Source: Tildeniella nuda ZEHNDER 1965/U140
GTDB taxonomy: Bacteria > Cyanobacteriota > Cyanobacteriia > Leptolyngbyales > Leptolyngbyaceae
Reading direction: 5' to 3'
DNA length: 64,000 bases
NCBI GenBank assembly: GCA_019358895.1
Contig: JAHHIG010000004.1
Span: 1 to 64,000, forward strand
Positions 15,643-24,704 of the stretch are shown here, piece by piece. The position numbers and the translations under genes were made by a program. Under the pieces are notes generated by a model. It was given only the letters and a program-made list of their open reading frames with translations, was not told the DNA's origin and did not search any database. Positions within the stretch are counted from its first letter, which is position 1, and each line of letters begins with the position of its first letter.

Positions 15643-17022
15643 CTATGCAATGCTGCCTCGCTTCCGTGCTTCTTTGTAGGAGGTGCCGACATTTCGCAGT
15701 CCAGCGCGGATCATTTGTTGTTCCAAAAGGGCGAAAAAGCGAGTGCGATCGCCCCCTCTTACAACAGCTTGATTGTGTGCTTCTGCCAGTGCCACCGGAT
15801 AGCCATAGCCTTTTTGCACCTGCGCCAGCGTCAGACTCAGCGCCGTATCCAGCAAAATGGCATCCTCAGCGACCCAGGTAGGAAACTCCACGCGGGCAAT
15901 TTCTGTTCCCACGTGAACGTAGCAGAAGTAGATGTGATGATCGCCATACAGATCCAGAATGCGGGCAGAACTGCGCCAGAGAGGGCTGCGCTGACCGGGC
16001 TGTAGCTCCATTGCCCAGAGTGCTGCATCCTTCAACGGTTCTAACACTTGACAAGGCGCGTGCGCGAGAGGGAAGCCTTCGCGATCGCCCAAGCCAGCAC
16101 AATGCGTCGCACAATCCGGCACATCGTAAGGACACGCTTGCAACCGTAGAAAGTTGAGCGCTTCCCCACTCCGCGAGGCGCTGATGTAGCCGACTAAGGG
16201 AATGCTTGCACTACGAAGTTTCTCCCACGCTTCGAGGATAGGCGGCAGAATGCGATCGCGCGCCTCCCCCGGCAGCGAGTCAAGGAACCAGTAGATGAGA
16301 GAGCCATCGACCATTGCGAGGGAGTGGGGAGTGGGGAGTGGGGAGTAGGGAGTAGGGAGTGGGGAGTGGGGAGTAGGGAGTTTCCGCCTCCTGCCTCCTG
16401 CCTCTTGCCCCCTGCCTCCCTCTGCCTCCCCTGCTCCCTCTGCCTCCCCTGCTCCCTCTGCCTCCCCTGCTCCCTCTGCCTCCCCTGCCCTCTGCCTTCT
16501 GCCTTCTGCCTCCTGCCTCCCGATTTCTTCTCCCAACTCCGCCAGCACGATCGCCTCCGATACCGTACGCCGATAGCCCATCCATTCTTCCGTGCGGATG
16601 CCCCATTGTCGAGAGACGTAAAGATCTTCGGGACGGTAGAACACTTCGGGCAGGCTGTCGAGCAAGGGTAGACGGTTCTGCCCGTAGTGCAGCACAATGC
16701 GCCCAACGTTAATCAGGTAACAGTAAGCAATTTCGTGATGGCTGGGGGCAATTTGGGAGCCATCGGTTGCCAGGACGGTGTGGGCAGCAGGCGGCACGGG
16801 AATGCTGACACGCAGGTTGAGCGGTTCAACGGGCGCGGCGGCAGTAAAGCTGAGGCGATCGCGCCAGGTTTGCTGCTGCTCAACCAACGCATTTTGGTGA
16901 CGATGCGCCTGTCCTAAAAGCATCTGTGCCCTTTCTAATCGCTGTCTTGTCGCTGTGGCTTCGAGGGTTAGCTGCTGGCTGATGCCCTGCATTTGTTGTG
17001 CAAGCTTTGTGAGATCGAGCAT
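15643..17022 (-). CDS. nurA: NurA-domain nuclease with in-frame repeat insertion
   Basis: NurA is a 5'-3' nuclease that works in DNA end processing; cyanobacteria carry a related protein. The conserved acidic motifs are ATDGSQ (D87) and MVDGSL (D239). The C-terminal part contains YPVALAEAHNQAVV, as in the family. Between the two Asp motifs, residues 168-234 are a low-complexity stretch: EAEGAG repeats, then PTPHSPLPTPYSPLP. This is encoded by heptanucleotide repeats that normally lie between genes. The length of 459 residues is therefore about 67 more than expected. The reading frame is intact. Confidence 0.82.
   Translation of the reverse strand: MLDLTKLAQQMQGISQQLTLEATATRQRLERAQMLLGQAHRHQNALVEQQQTWRDRLSFTAAAPVEPLNLRVSIPVPPAAHTVLATDGSQIAPSHHEIAYCYLINVGRIVLHYGQNRLPLLDSLPEVFYRPEDLYVSRQWGIRTEEWMGYRRTVSEAIVLAELGEEIGRQEAEGRRQRAGEAEGAGEAEGAGEAEGAGEAEGGRGQEAGGRRRKLPTPHSPLPTPYSPLPTPHSLAMVDGSLIYWFLDSLPGEARDRILPPILEAWEKLRSASIPLVGYISASRSGEALNFLRLQACPYDVPDCATHCAGLGDREGFPLAHAPCQVLEPLKDAALWAMELQPGQRSPLWRSSARILDLYGDHHIYFCYVHVGTEIARVEFPTWVAEDAILLDTALSLTLAQVQKGYGYPVALAEAHNQAVVRGGDRTRFFALLEQQMIRAGLRNVGTSYKEARKRGSIA
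16321..16521. repeat. STRR block inserted in frame in nurA
   Basis: A 201-bp block, exactly 67 codons. It is made of GGGGAGT heptamers (16321-16380), then CTGCCTC-type units including four copies of TGCTCCCTCTGCCTCCCC-like sequence (16431-16490), then CTGCCTT units. It keeps the frame and contains no stop in the gene frame. Confidence 0.85.
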
Positions 17023-17029
17023 TGGGGGG

Positions 17030-17200
17030 TGAGGGGTGAGGAGTGAGGGGTGAAGGCTAAAGGCTAAAGGATGAAGGCTAAAAGTGAGAAGCCGAAGGCT
17101 AAAGGTGAAAGGCTAAAGGATGGATCAGCTTACCCCTGCCTTCTGCCTTCTGCCTTCTCACCCCTCTCTCCTCTCTCCTTTCTCCTTTCTTTTCTGCCTT
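17030..17200. repeat. Mixed heptanucleotide arrays between nurA and pilM
   Basis: GTGAGGA and GGCTAAA units (17030-17118), then CTGCCTT and CTCTCCT units (17139-17195). The gap of 575 bp between the divergent nurA and pilM genes holds these repeats and, from about 17200 to 17597, the likely pil promoter and leader. I see no further gene. Confidence 0.7.
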
Positions 17201-17597
17201 TTCCCAAAATTTTTTGATCAACTCTCCAAATTATGTGTACCATCGCTGGTGAGTAAGTAAGAACGCTAGATGGGGAAAGTCTTTTTTCTGACGATCGTTC
17301 TCTCAAACATCTTGGTTTAAGCGTAACGAACAATTGCGCTTGAAGCCGCGATCGATGCTCAGAAAAAGGTTGCCTAACGTAAAAGCTTTTTACTTTAAAG
17401 CGTTTCAACTCAGTGCAGACCTTTGGTTCTTTTTCTTTGTTGGAGAACAACCATTTAGCGCTATCGTTTAAGGTCTGTCTTTTTGCCTTTAGAGTGGTAA
17501 ATCTATACTGCAATGGGTATCATACTCTGACATCTAGACTTCGTTTGATTCGTTCTTATCAGCCCGCCTTTAACTGTTTAAGTGAGTAGACAGCATT

Positions 17598-18713
17598 GTG
17601 GTTAACTCTCTGAAAAATCTGCTTCCTGGAAAGCCTAAAGGTATTGGTATCGAGTTAGCGCCCGATCGAATTAGCGTTGCTCAGCTACGTAAACAAGGTC
17701 AGGGGTTTAAGCTGGCAACTTTAGCAACCGTTCCAGTGCCAGAAGGCTTGTTTCAAGAAGGTCAGATCATTGACATTGCGGGCATGGCTGAGCTGATTCA
17801 GTCAACGCTTGCGGAGAATAAGCTTAAGGTAAAGCGAGTCGCAACGGCGGTAGCAGGGGGACGGGATACCGTCACTCGCATTATTCCGATTCCGGCAGAA
17901 CTGAACGATCAAGAGCTTCGGGAAATGGTGCTTAATCAGGAGGCGGGTCTTTACCTGCCTTTCCCGCGTGAGGAGGCAGATGTTGACTATCAAAAACTGG
18001 GGCTATTTGTTGACGAAGATGGTATTGAAAAGTTTCAGGTTTTACTAGTAGCAACGCGCAAAGAAATTACGGATTCTTACGTGCGCACGTTTCAGCAAGC
18101 GGGGCTGCAAATTGATGTACTCGAAATCAGCAGTTTTTCGCTGATTCGCACCATTCGAGAGCAACTCAGGCAATTTTCACCACAAGAAGCCGTGGCGATC
18201 GTCGATATTGAGTTTGAAAGTACCGAAATTTCGATCGCGGTGGACGGCGTGCCCCAGTTCTCTCGCACGGTGCCGATCGGGACGTATCAAATTCAAAGTG
18301 CCTTATCGCGCGCCATGAACCTACCGCCTTCCAGAAGCACCGAACTGCTTCAGAGCATGACGATTCCAGTAAACCCGTCTGATAGCATGAGCGGTCCCGG
18401 CAAAATGGGGGGCAGCAACCCTGGAGCGGCTGCCATGCTGCGTATTATTGGCGAACTGGCGGACGAACTGCGGCGATCGATCGACTTCTACCTCAATCAG
18501 GGCGATAACCTGGAAGTAGCCCAACTGCTGCTTGCCGGACCCGGTGGCTCGATCGGTCAGCTTGACGAGTTTTTTACACAACGGCTCAGTCTGCCAAGCA
18601 GCCAAATTGATCCAATTACCGCGCTGGGGTTAGAAGTCGCTCAAGAGGTACCGCTCACACAGCGACCGGGGCTAGGAGTAGTGCTGGGCTTAGGATTACG
18701 GGAGGCTAGGTAA
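17598..18713 (+). CDS. pilM: Type IV pilus assembly protein PilM
   Basis: An actin-like (FtsA-fold) cytoplasmic ATP-binding protein of the type IV pilus alignment complex. It binds the N-terminus of PilN. The opening GIGIELAPDRISVAQL is the phosphate-1 loop; AVAIVDIEFESTEISI is phosphate 2; LLLAGPGGSIGQLDEF is the adenosine motif. The length is 371 residues. The start is GTG at 17598. It is the first of four tightly packed genes and the gap to pilN is one base. Confidence 0.95.
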   Translation: MVNSLKNLLPGKPKGIGIELAPDRISVAQLRKQGQGFKLATLATVPVPEGLFQEGQIIDIAGMAELIQSTLAENKLKVKRVATAVAGGRDTVTRIIPIPAELNDQELREMVLNQEAGLYLPFPREEADVDYQKLGLFVDEDGIEKFQVLLVATRKEITDSYVRTFQQAGLQIDVLEISSFSLIRTIREQLRQFSPQEAVAIVDIEFESTEISIAVDGVPQFSRTVPIGTYQIQSALSRAMNLPPSRSTELLQSMTIPVNPSDSMSGPGKMGGSNPGAAAMLRIIGELADELRRSIDFYLNQGDNLEVAQLLLAGPGGSIGQLDEFFTQRLSLPSSQIDPITALGLEVAQEVPLTQRPGLGVVLGLGLREAR

Positions 18714-18714
18714 G

Positions 18715-19545
18715 ATGTACAGTCTAGATATTAATTTTCTCAACGATCGCCCAGAATACAAACCCGAAGGCGCACGTCAAAAGACAAGAGCAGTGTCTAC
18801 AGACAGTAAACGACCGCTCTTTCTCGGCGCGGCTGTGGCTGTTGCGCTACTAGCAGCAGCGGGTGGATCACTGCTGTTTTTGCAGGCACAAAACGCCAGC
18901 CTGGAACAACGACAATCTGAGCTAGACAGCCAGTTGGGTGATTTGACTGCCAAACAAAAGCAGATCGCTGATATTAACGGTCAAACCAAGCAGATTAAGG
19001 ACGAAACAGGCGCATTGGCAAGCGTGTTTAATCTGGTTAAACCCTGGTCTGCGATGATGCAGGAAGTGCGCGATCGCATTCCTCCGGGTGTGCAAATCCT
19101 GACGATCGCACAATCAACTCCTAGCAATCAGCCGACACCACAACCATCCCCTAGTCCTTCGGCGGGTGCTCCTCCTCCGGCGGTTGCGCCAGCGGCTTCA
19201 GTGCTGCAAATTACAGGTATCGCTAACTCATTCAATGATGTCAACGATTTTCTGCTGGTGCTGCAAAAATCCAACTTTCTTAAAGCTGAAAACACAAAGC
19301 TAGTGAAAGCGACCCTCCAGAAGGAAGCTGTTAGGGTCGAGCCAGCGAAGCTGCAAAATGCCCAACAGCCCACGTTGAATGCTGACCAACTGCCACAACT
19401 GCCAAAGCAGGTGGAGTTTCAGATTGAAACGGCGTTAAGCGATGTGCCTGCGTCTGATTTGCTGCGCGAACTCGATCGCAAGGGCGCTGTTGGATTGGTG
19501 ACCCGCATTGAAGATCTGCAACGTAAGGGAGTGATTCAACCATGA
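18715..19545 (+). CDS. pilN: Type IV pilus assembly protein PilN
   Basis: An inner-membrane protein that links cytoplasmic PilM to periplasmic PilO. The N-terminus MYSLDINFLNDRPEY is the PilM-binding motif. One transmembrane segment lies at about 35-56, then a coiled coil (60-100) and a periplasmic ferredoxin-like domain, broken by a Pro/Ser/Ala-rich insert at about 140-163. It begins one base after pilM and overlaps pilO by four bases, so the set is translated as a unit. Pili of this type power motility and DNA uptake. Confidence 0.93.
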   Translation: MYSLDINFLNDRPEYKPEGARQKTRAVSTDSKRPLFLGAAVAVALLAAAGGSLLFLQAQNASLEQRQSELDSQLGDLTAKQKQIADINGQTKQIKDETGALASVFNLVKPWSAMMQEVRDRIPPGVQILTIAQSTPSNQPTPQPSPSPSAGAPPPAVAPAASVLQITGIANSFNDVNDFLLVLQKSNFLKAENTKLVKATLQKEAVRVEPAKLQNAQQPTLNADQLPQLPKQVEFQIETALSDVPASDLLRELDRKGAVGLVTRIEDLQRKGVIQP

Positions 19546-20417
19546 CCGCTGGCGGTGACTTTCTTCCCAATGATCCAAACCTGGACACTGAACCAGGCTA
19601 TCCGGTTATTTTTGGTATCGCGCTTACGCCGACCATCCTCGGCATTTTACTGGCGGTGGGTGGCATTGCTCTGGCAGCTTACCTGTTTCTTAGCCTGGTG
19701 CAGCCAGAGCTGGAAAAATACAACGACCTGAAGCAGAAAGTGGAGACCAAGGAGAATCAGGTGCAGCAGGCTGCCGCGATCGCCAAGCAGATTGCCGACG
19801 CGAACGCTAATCTTGAGGCGGCTAAAAAACAGCGCACTGAAGTCTTAAATCTCTTCTCAAACGAATCGACCCTCAACACCTTGCTCCTAGATTTAAACCG
19901 CCAGGTTGAGACGCGCAATGCAGGCGTTGCCAGACTGGAGCAGGATCGACTAGCCGCTTGTCCCGCTTGGGTACGTAACAATGTCGAAGCACTGCGTAAG
20001 AGCGGTATCGAGTTAGCACGGAGAGCCTCGTTGAAGGATTTCACACCAGACCCTAAAGCGTCCGGTGTCATCACTGACAATGCTTACGGCTCACTCGTTA
20101 ATAACAAGCTGCAGCGTCAGGTTGCGACCGTCAACCTGGAAGGCAATGTGAATCAAACGCAAGCGATCTTCCGCAATATTGAGCGACTACAGCCCTTTCT
20201 GGTGTTTAAGGACGTGAAGATTGTGGTAGGGGATGGCACCCAAACGAATACGAGTGTTAACCGACTCTTTGAGATTCGAGGCAACACCGTCCAGTTCTTG
20301 CCCAACTGTCAGCCTGAGCAAAAACTTACGACAACCTTCAGGCTAGAAGCACTATCGCCCATAGCGCCCGCAGCGCCCGCAGCAGCAGTCAAGCCCGCTC
20401 CAGCCCCAGCAAAATAA
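19542..20417 (+). CDS. pilO: Type IV pilus assembly protein PilO
   Basis: A bitopic inner-membrane protein that forms a heterodimer with PilN. A transmembrane segment lies at about 22-47 (IFGIALTPTILGILLAV...). A coiled coil covers about 52-95, followed by the periplasmic domain. The C-terminus ends in a Pro/Ala-rich tail. It overlaps pilN by four bases (ATGA). The 75-bp gap before pilQ leaves the operon intact. No pilP follows, which is normal in cyanobacteria. Confidence 0.92.
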   Translation: MTAGGDFLPNDPNLDTEPGYPVIFGIALTPTILGILLAVGGIALAAYLFLSLVQPELEKYNDLKQKVETKENQVQQAAAIAKQIADANANLEAAKKQRTEVLNLFSNESTLNTLLLDLNRQVETRNAGVARLEQDRLAACPAWVRNNVEALRKSGIELARRASLKDFTPDPKASGVITDNAYGSLVNNKLQRQVATVNLEGNVNQTQAIFRNIERLQPFLVFKDVKIVVGDGTQTNTSVNRLFEIRGNTVQFLPNCQPEQKLTTTFRLEALSPIAPAAPAAAVKPAPAPAK

Positions 20418-20492
20418 TGGCAAAAGGCATCCCATAAATTTAGGTTCGTGCCCAGCGCCCAGTCCCAGCATTAATGCAAGCAATCTAATGAT

Positions 20493-22886
20493 TTGAGTGA
20501 GGAAGGAACCGTGAAACAGTCTCTAGGATTCAATGGCATCGTGCTGGGTGGGGTCGCCGCACTGATCGCAAGCCAACCCGCCCTGGCAGCACCCGTACAG
20601 GTGACTGGTGTGCAGCTTAACCGCACCGCATCAGGGGTTGACGTGGTGCTGCAAACGAAGACGGGCGATCGTCCGCAGGTGTTTGCGGTTAACCGTGGCA
20701 ATAACTGGACAGCAGATTTACCGAGCAGTCAGCTTCGTTTGCAGGGTGGCAAGAACTTCCGTCGAGATAATCCGGCTCCGGGCATTGCCTCAGTCACCGT
20801 TGCGCCCCTGGATGCTAATAGCGTGCGCGTCACGGTGGCTGGCAAAGCGGGTGCTCCGGTCGGGCAAGTCGTACGACCGGAGCAGGGTGGGGTAACGCTA
20901 AGCGTGAATGCCTCTGGCACCAAGCAGGCAGCGGCTGCAACACCAACACCATTGCCGCAATCACCCGCTCGATCGTCGGCTGTTTTAGCACCACCAACGC
21001 CAGTCTCTTTTTCACCTGCCCCTTCTGCGTCTGCACCCCTACGAACGACAACGACCATTACCGTCCCCACACCAGGTAAGCCCCTAACGCTGGCTCAACT
21101 GACCCCCACTCAACCGACACCAGCAGCTAGCCCTGCACCCATTACTCCCGCACCAGCTAGCCCCGCGCCCACTAGCCCCTCAACCGTGCCAGCCAGACCA
21201 GCCGTTCCGACCAACCAAACGGCTCCGCTACTGCCCAATCCACAGGTTCAGATCGAGGGTCCTGGCGTTTTGCCAACTGGCGTTCAGGGCGTTTCTCCAC
21301 GGGCAGTGCCACCGCCCGTCGGAGACATTTCAACGGCACAGGTCGATGCCTCTGGAACATCGATCGACCTGGGTTCCGCAGAACGCGTGCCTCGGCTGGT
21401 TTTGCGCGATGCTCCAGCGCGAGAAGTGCTGGGACTACTGGCACGGTCAGCAGGGCTAAACCTTGCCTTCGTCGGTGATCTGCTGTCGCAAGGGCAAACT
21501 GGACAGCCAGCCCAGCCGGGACAGACAACCAGCAGCGATGGACCGAAAATTACACTCGATATTGAAAACGAGCCTGTGCAGAATGTGTTTAACTACGTGC
21601 TACAACTCACTGGCTTAGAAGCAAACCGAGTGGGTCGCACGATCTTCATCGGACCGAAACTGCCTAACTCAGCGCGAAATTTAGTGGTGCGGAGCGTGCG
21701 TCTTAACCAGGCATCCATTACCAGTGCGATCAACTTTCTGGTGACGTTGGGCGCTGAAAGTGCAGTCACCCGCGATCGCCTGGTAACCAATGCTGTGGCA
21801 ACACCCGTTGGCACCCTGGCAGGCGGCGGTGGCTCGGCAATCACACAGACGCAGACTGCCACAGAGTCTCGCATTGAGAGCCAGCGGGTGGCATATCAGG
21901 ATTCTACGCCGCTGCTCCGGGGGCTGCAAATCTCTGGGGATGAGCGCACGAACCAGGTAACGCTCATTGGTGAACCGAAAAAAGTTGGCATTGCGATCGC
22001 GCAGCTTGCCCAACTGGATATTCGTCGCCGTCAGGTGACCGTCAATGTTCGCGTCGTTGATGTCGATTTGACCAGTCTTGACCAATTCTCTGCAAATGCC
22101 TCCTTTGGCGTGAACGACACCCGCACGTCTTTGGATGCTGGTACAGCCGTACTAAACTTTGGTCGGAGTGCGCCTGCTAACACTGGGCTTGGCACTGGTG
22201 TCAATGCGATTGGTTCGGCACTGGGTGTCGGTTCGGCTTTATCGCCATTCAACTTTGCGCGTAACTTCTTGCTACAGCTACAGGCTGCTGTCACCACTGG
22301 TAACGCCAAAATCCTGACTGATCCGACCCTTTTGGTGCAAGAAGGGCAGACCGCAACCATCAATGTGACTCAGGAAGTGGTAACAAACCTGACCCAACAA
22401 ACCACTGCTTCCACAAACTCGACCCAAACCACCATTACAGTTGAAAAAGGACGAGCGGGTTTGATTTTACCGATCAAAGTCGATCGCATTGATGACAACG
22501 GCTTTATTTCCATGTCCATTGCCCCCTCTGTTTCACGCATTGGTGATCAGCAATCGATTAACATTTCCGGTAGTGCCAACGTGATTAATCTCCTGACGGA
22601 ACGCCGCCTTGAATCCGGTCAGGTGCGCCTGCGTGATGGGCAGACCCTCCTTCTAACGGGCATCATCCAGGACGAAGATCGAACAACCGTGACCAAAGTT
22701 CCCATCCTGGGTGATATTCCCATTCTGGGCGCACTGTTCCGCAGCACCAGCCGCAACAACCAGCGTCGAGAAGTGATTGTCATCGTCACGCCTCGCGTTC
22801 TGGATGACAGCCAGCAGGCAACTTTTGGCTACGGCTACGCACCCAGCCCAACCGTGCGTCAAGTGCTTGAAGATAGCAAAAAGTAA
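20493..22886 (+). CDS. pilQ: Type IV pilus secretin PilQ
   Basis: The outer-membrane channel through which the pilus leaves the cell. The N-terminus carries a signal peptide (ending ALA near residue 31). An AMIN domain (about 33-140), which binds peptidoglycan, follows. A Pro/Thr/Ser/Ala-rich linker spans about 148-270, then the STN and N1 domains (about 295-530). The secretin domain runs from about 560 to 770 with GQTLLLTGIIQDEDRTTVTKVPILGDIPILGALF, the family signature. The start is GTG at 20493. The product has 797 residues. It closes the pilMNOQ operon. Confidence 0.94.
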   Translation: MSEEGTVKQSLGFNGIVLGGVAALIASQPALAAPVQVTGVQLNRTASGVDVVLQTKTGDRPQVFAVNRGNNWTADLPSSQLRLQGGKNFRRDNPAPGIASVTVAPLDANSVRVTVAGKAGAPVGQVVRPEQGGVTLSVNASGTKQAAAATPTPLPQSPARSSAVLAPPTPVSFSPAPSASAPLRTTTTITVPTPGKPLTLAQLTPTQPTPAASPAPITPAPASPAPTSPSTVPARPAVPTNQTAPLLPNPQVQIEGPGVLPTGVQGVSPRAVPPPVGDISTAQVDASGTSIDLGSAERVPRLVLRDAPAREVLGLLARSAGLNLAFVGDLLSQGQTGQPAQPGQTTSSDGPKITLDIENEPVQNVFNYVLQLTGLEANRVGRTIFIGPKLPNSARNLVVRSVRLNQASITSAINFLVTLGAESAVTRDRLVTNAVATPVGTLAGGGGSAITQTQTATESRIESQRVAYQDSTPLLRGLQISGDERTNQVTLIGEPKKVGIAIAQLAQLDIRRRQVTVNVRVVDVDLTSLDQFSANASFGVNDTRTSLDAGTAVLNFGRSAPANTGLGTGVNAIGSALGVGSALSPFNFARNFLLQLQAAVTTGNAKILTDPTLLVQEGQTATINVTQEVVTNLTQQTTASTNSTQTTITVEKGRAGLILPIKVDRIDDNGFISMSIAPSVSRIGDQQSINISGSANVINLLTERRLESGQVRLRDGQTLLLTGIIQDEDRTTVTKVPILGDIPILGALFRSTSRNNQRREVIVIVTPRVLDDSQQATFGYGYAPSPTVRQVLEDSKK

Positions 22887-22891
22887 AGAAC

Positions 22892-23003
22892 AGGACTTAC
22901 GCACTTGCAGCCGCAAATGAGATCCTCCCTAACCCTTCTTAAAAAGGAGGGAACCTCAAAGCCACTTTTTAAGGGGTTTGGGGATCTCCTTTGCGTAAGT
23001 CCT
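22892..23003. mobile_element. 112-bp MITE with AGGACTTACGCA ends
   Basis: The perfect terminal inverted repeats AGGACTTACGCA (22892-22903) and TGCGTAAGTCCT (22992-23003) enclose a core with CCTCCC...GGAGGG pairings and no ORF. It sits just after pilQ. Elements with these ends are common in cyanobacterial genomes and are probably moved by a transposase encoded elsewhere. The rest of the gap to 23226 shows no gene. Confidence 0.75.
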
Positions 23004-23226
23004 AAAGAAGATAACTGCTAGCGGTAATGCCTTGCCCTGCCTCAAGAGCGGAACAGGTGCGAGCTAAGCCATAGCAAGGAGTCTGTTGCTACGGCTTGTG
23101 GTCTGGTCAAGTAAGGTATTTCTAGTCGATCGACTCAATCTAGCAGCGTAGATCTTTCTTACGTCCCATACCAAGAACCGATACATTCGCTAGCGTGGTG
23201 TGTAGTTGTTGCCTTACACGCCTCCC

Positions 23227-24576
23227 ATGTATCGTTTGTCCTTTTTAGTGCTGTTAGGTCTTGCTCTCGTTGCTTGTCGCACTGCGGATACCTCCCGCGC
23301 TGAGCCAACGGCTGCACCCGTCGTCTCTGCTAGTCCATCTAGTACTCTTAGTCAGACGAAAGCAGCCACAACGCCAGCCGAGAAGCTGATTCAGACAGAG
23401 ACTTTTTTGCCGCAGCCGATCGCCATTGCTCCTGCCAGCTTACCTAAACCCTACGCCAGCAGCAGTGCGTCTAAGTCGCCTAATGTCATCCCCATTCCGT
23501 CAAAGCCCACGCTCAAGGTTCCGGCTGGCTTTGTGGTGAGCGTGTTTGCCGAAGGGCTAGACCGTCCTCGCTGGTTAGCACTAACGCCAACGGGTGATGT
23601 TTTAGTGACAGAAACCCGCCAGAACCGCATCCAGCTCCTGCGCGATGCCAATCAAGATGGCGTAGCTGAGGTGCAAAAAATCTTTGCTGAAGCGCAAAAT
23701 GGCTTGAATATTCCCTTCGGGATGTCGTTCAGCGACGATGCTTTCTTCCTGGGCAATACTGCATCTGTATTGCGCTTTCCCTACACCCAAGGACAGGAGA
23801 AGCTTTCTGGCACTGGCACCAAAATCACCGATTTGCCAGGCGGTGGTTACAATCAGCACTGGACGAGGAATGTTGTGGTTTCGCCCGATCGCACCAAGCT
23901 CTATGTTTCGATCGGCTCCCAATCGAATGTGGATGAAGAACCCTCGCCTCGTGCGTCTGTGCAGGTCATGAACCTGGATGGCTCCGATCGCCAAACCTTT
24001 GCCTCTGGACTGCGGAACCCCGTCGGACTTGCCTTTCACCCCACAACACGCGAACTTTATGCCACCGTCAACGAGCGCGACGGACTGGGCGATGACTTAG
24101 TGCCTGACTACTTCACTCGCGTTCAGTCAGGGCAGTTCTACGGCTGGCCCTACGCCTACATCACGCCCGATCGCCTCGACCCAAACCATGTCCAAAACGG
24201 GCGCAGTATTCGTCCTGATTTAGCGGCTCAAACGCGTACACCTGACGTGCTATTTCAAGCGCACTCAGCGGCTCTAGGCGTACAGTTTTACAATGGTCAG
24301 ACCTTTCCAGCCAAGTATCGCAACGGCGCGTTTGTCGCCTTTCGGGGTTCCTGGAACCGCGATCGCGGCACTGGCTACAAGATTGCGTTTGTACCCTTTA
24401 AAGCAGATGGACGACCACAAGGCTACTACGAAGACTTTCTCACGGGCTTCCTCGTCAATCCATCGGGTCCCGATACCTGGGGTAGACCCGTAGGCTTGCT
24501 GACTCTCCCCGACGGCAGTTTGCTTGTCACCGAAGAGGCAAATGGACGGATCTATCGGATTCAGTATCAGGGGTAA
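23227..24576 (+). CDS. Sorbosone/glucose dehydrogenase-like PQQ beta-propeller lipoprotein
   Basis: A 449-residue exported protein similar to soluble PQQ-dependent sugar dehydrogenases (L-sorbosone dehydrogenase group), which oxidise sugars outside the cytoplasm. I chose ATG 23227, giving MYRLSFLVLLGLALVACRT with lipobox LVAC. A Ser/Thr/Pro-rich spacer follows. The propeller begins with VPAGFVVSVFAEGLDRPRWLALTPTGDVLVTE and contains FASGLRNPVGLAFHP, NERDGLGDDLVPDYFTRV and FYGWPYAYI, as in the family, and ends LPDGSLLVTEEANGRIYRI. Whether PQQ is bound is unknown; many cyanobacteria lack PQQ synthesis. Confidence 0.88.
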   Translation: MYRLSFLVLLGLALVACRTADTSRAEPTAAPVVSASPSSTLSQTKAATTPAEKLIQTETFLPQPIAIAPASLPKPYASSSASKSPNVIPIPSKPTLKVPAGFVVSVFAEGLDRPRWLALTPTGDVLVTETRQNRIQLLRDANQDGVAEVQKIFAEAQNGLNIPFGMSFSDDAFFLGNTASVLRFPYTQGQEKLSGTGTKITDLPGGGYNQHWTRNVVVSPDRTKLYVSIGSQSNVDEEPSPRASVQVMNLDGSDRQTFASGLRNPVGLAFHPTTRELYATVNERDGLGDDLVPDYFTRVQSGQFYGWPYAYITPDRLDPNHVQNGRSIRPDLAAQTRTPDVLFQAHSAALGVQFYNGQTFPAKYRNGAFVAFRGSWNRDRGTGYKIAFVPFKADGRPQGYYEDFLTGFLVNPSGPDTWGRPVGLLTLPDGSLLVTEEANGRIYRIQYQG

Positions 24577-24704
24577 AAGATGAAGGATGAAGGCTAAAGG
24601 ATGAAGGATGAAAGCCCTGAGCTTTGATGCTGAGCGCACACGTTGAAGCTTTCAGTCAGCCCTCTGCCTTCTGCCCTCTGCCCTCTGCCTTCTGCCTTCT
24701 CCCT
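24577..24704. repeat. GGATGAA/GGCTAAA and CTGCCTT/CTGCCCT heptanucleotide arrays
   Basis: GATGAAG and GGCTAAA units follow the dehydrogenase stop. CTGCCTT and CTGCCCT units (24663-24704) run up to the stop of the convergent SH3 lipoprotein gene. Confidence 0.75.
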
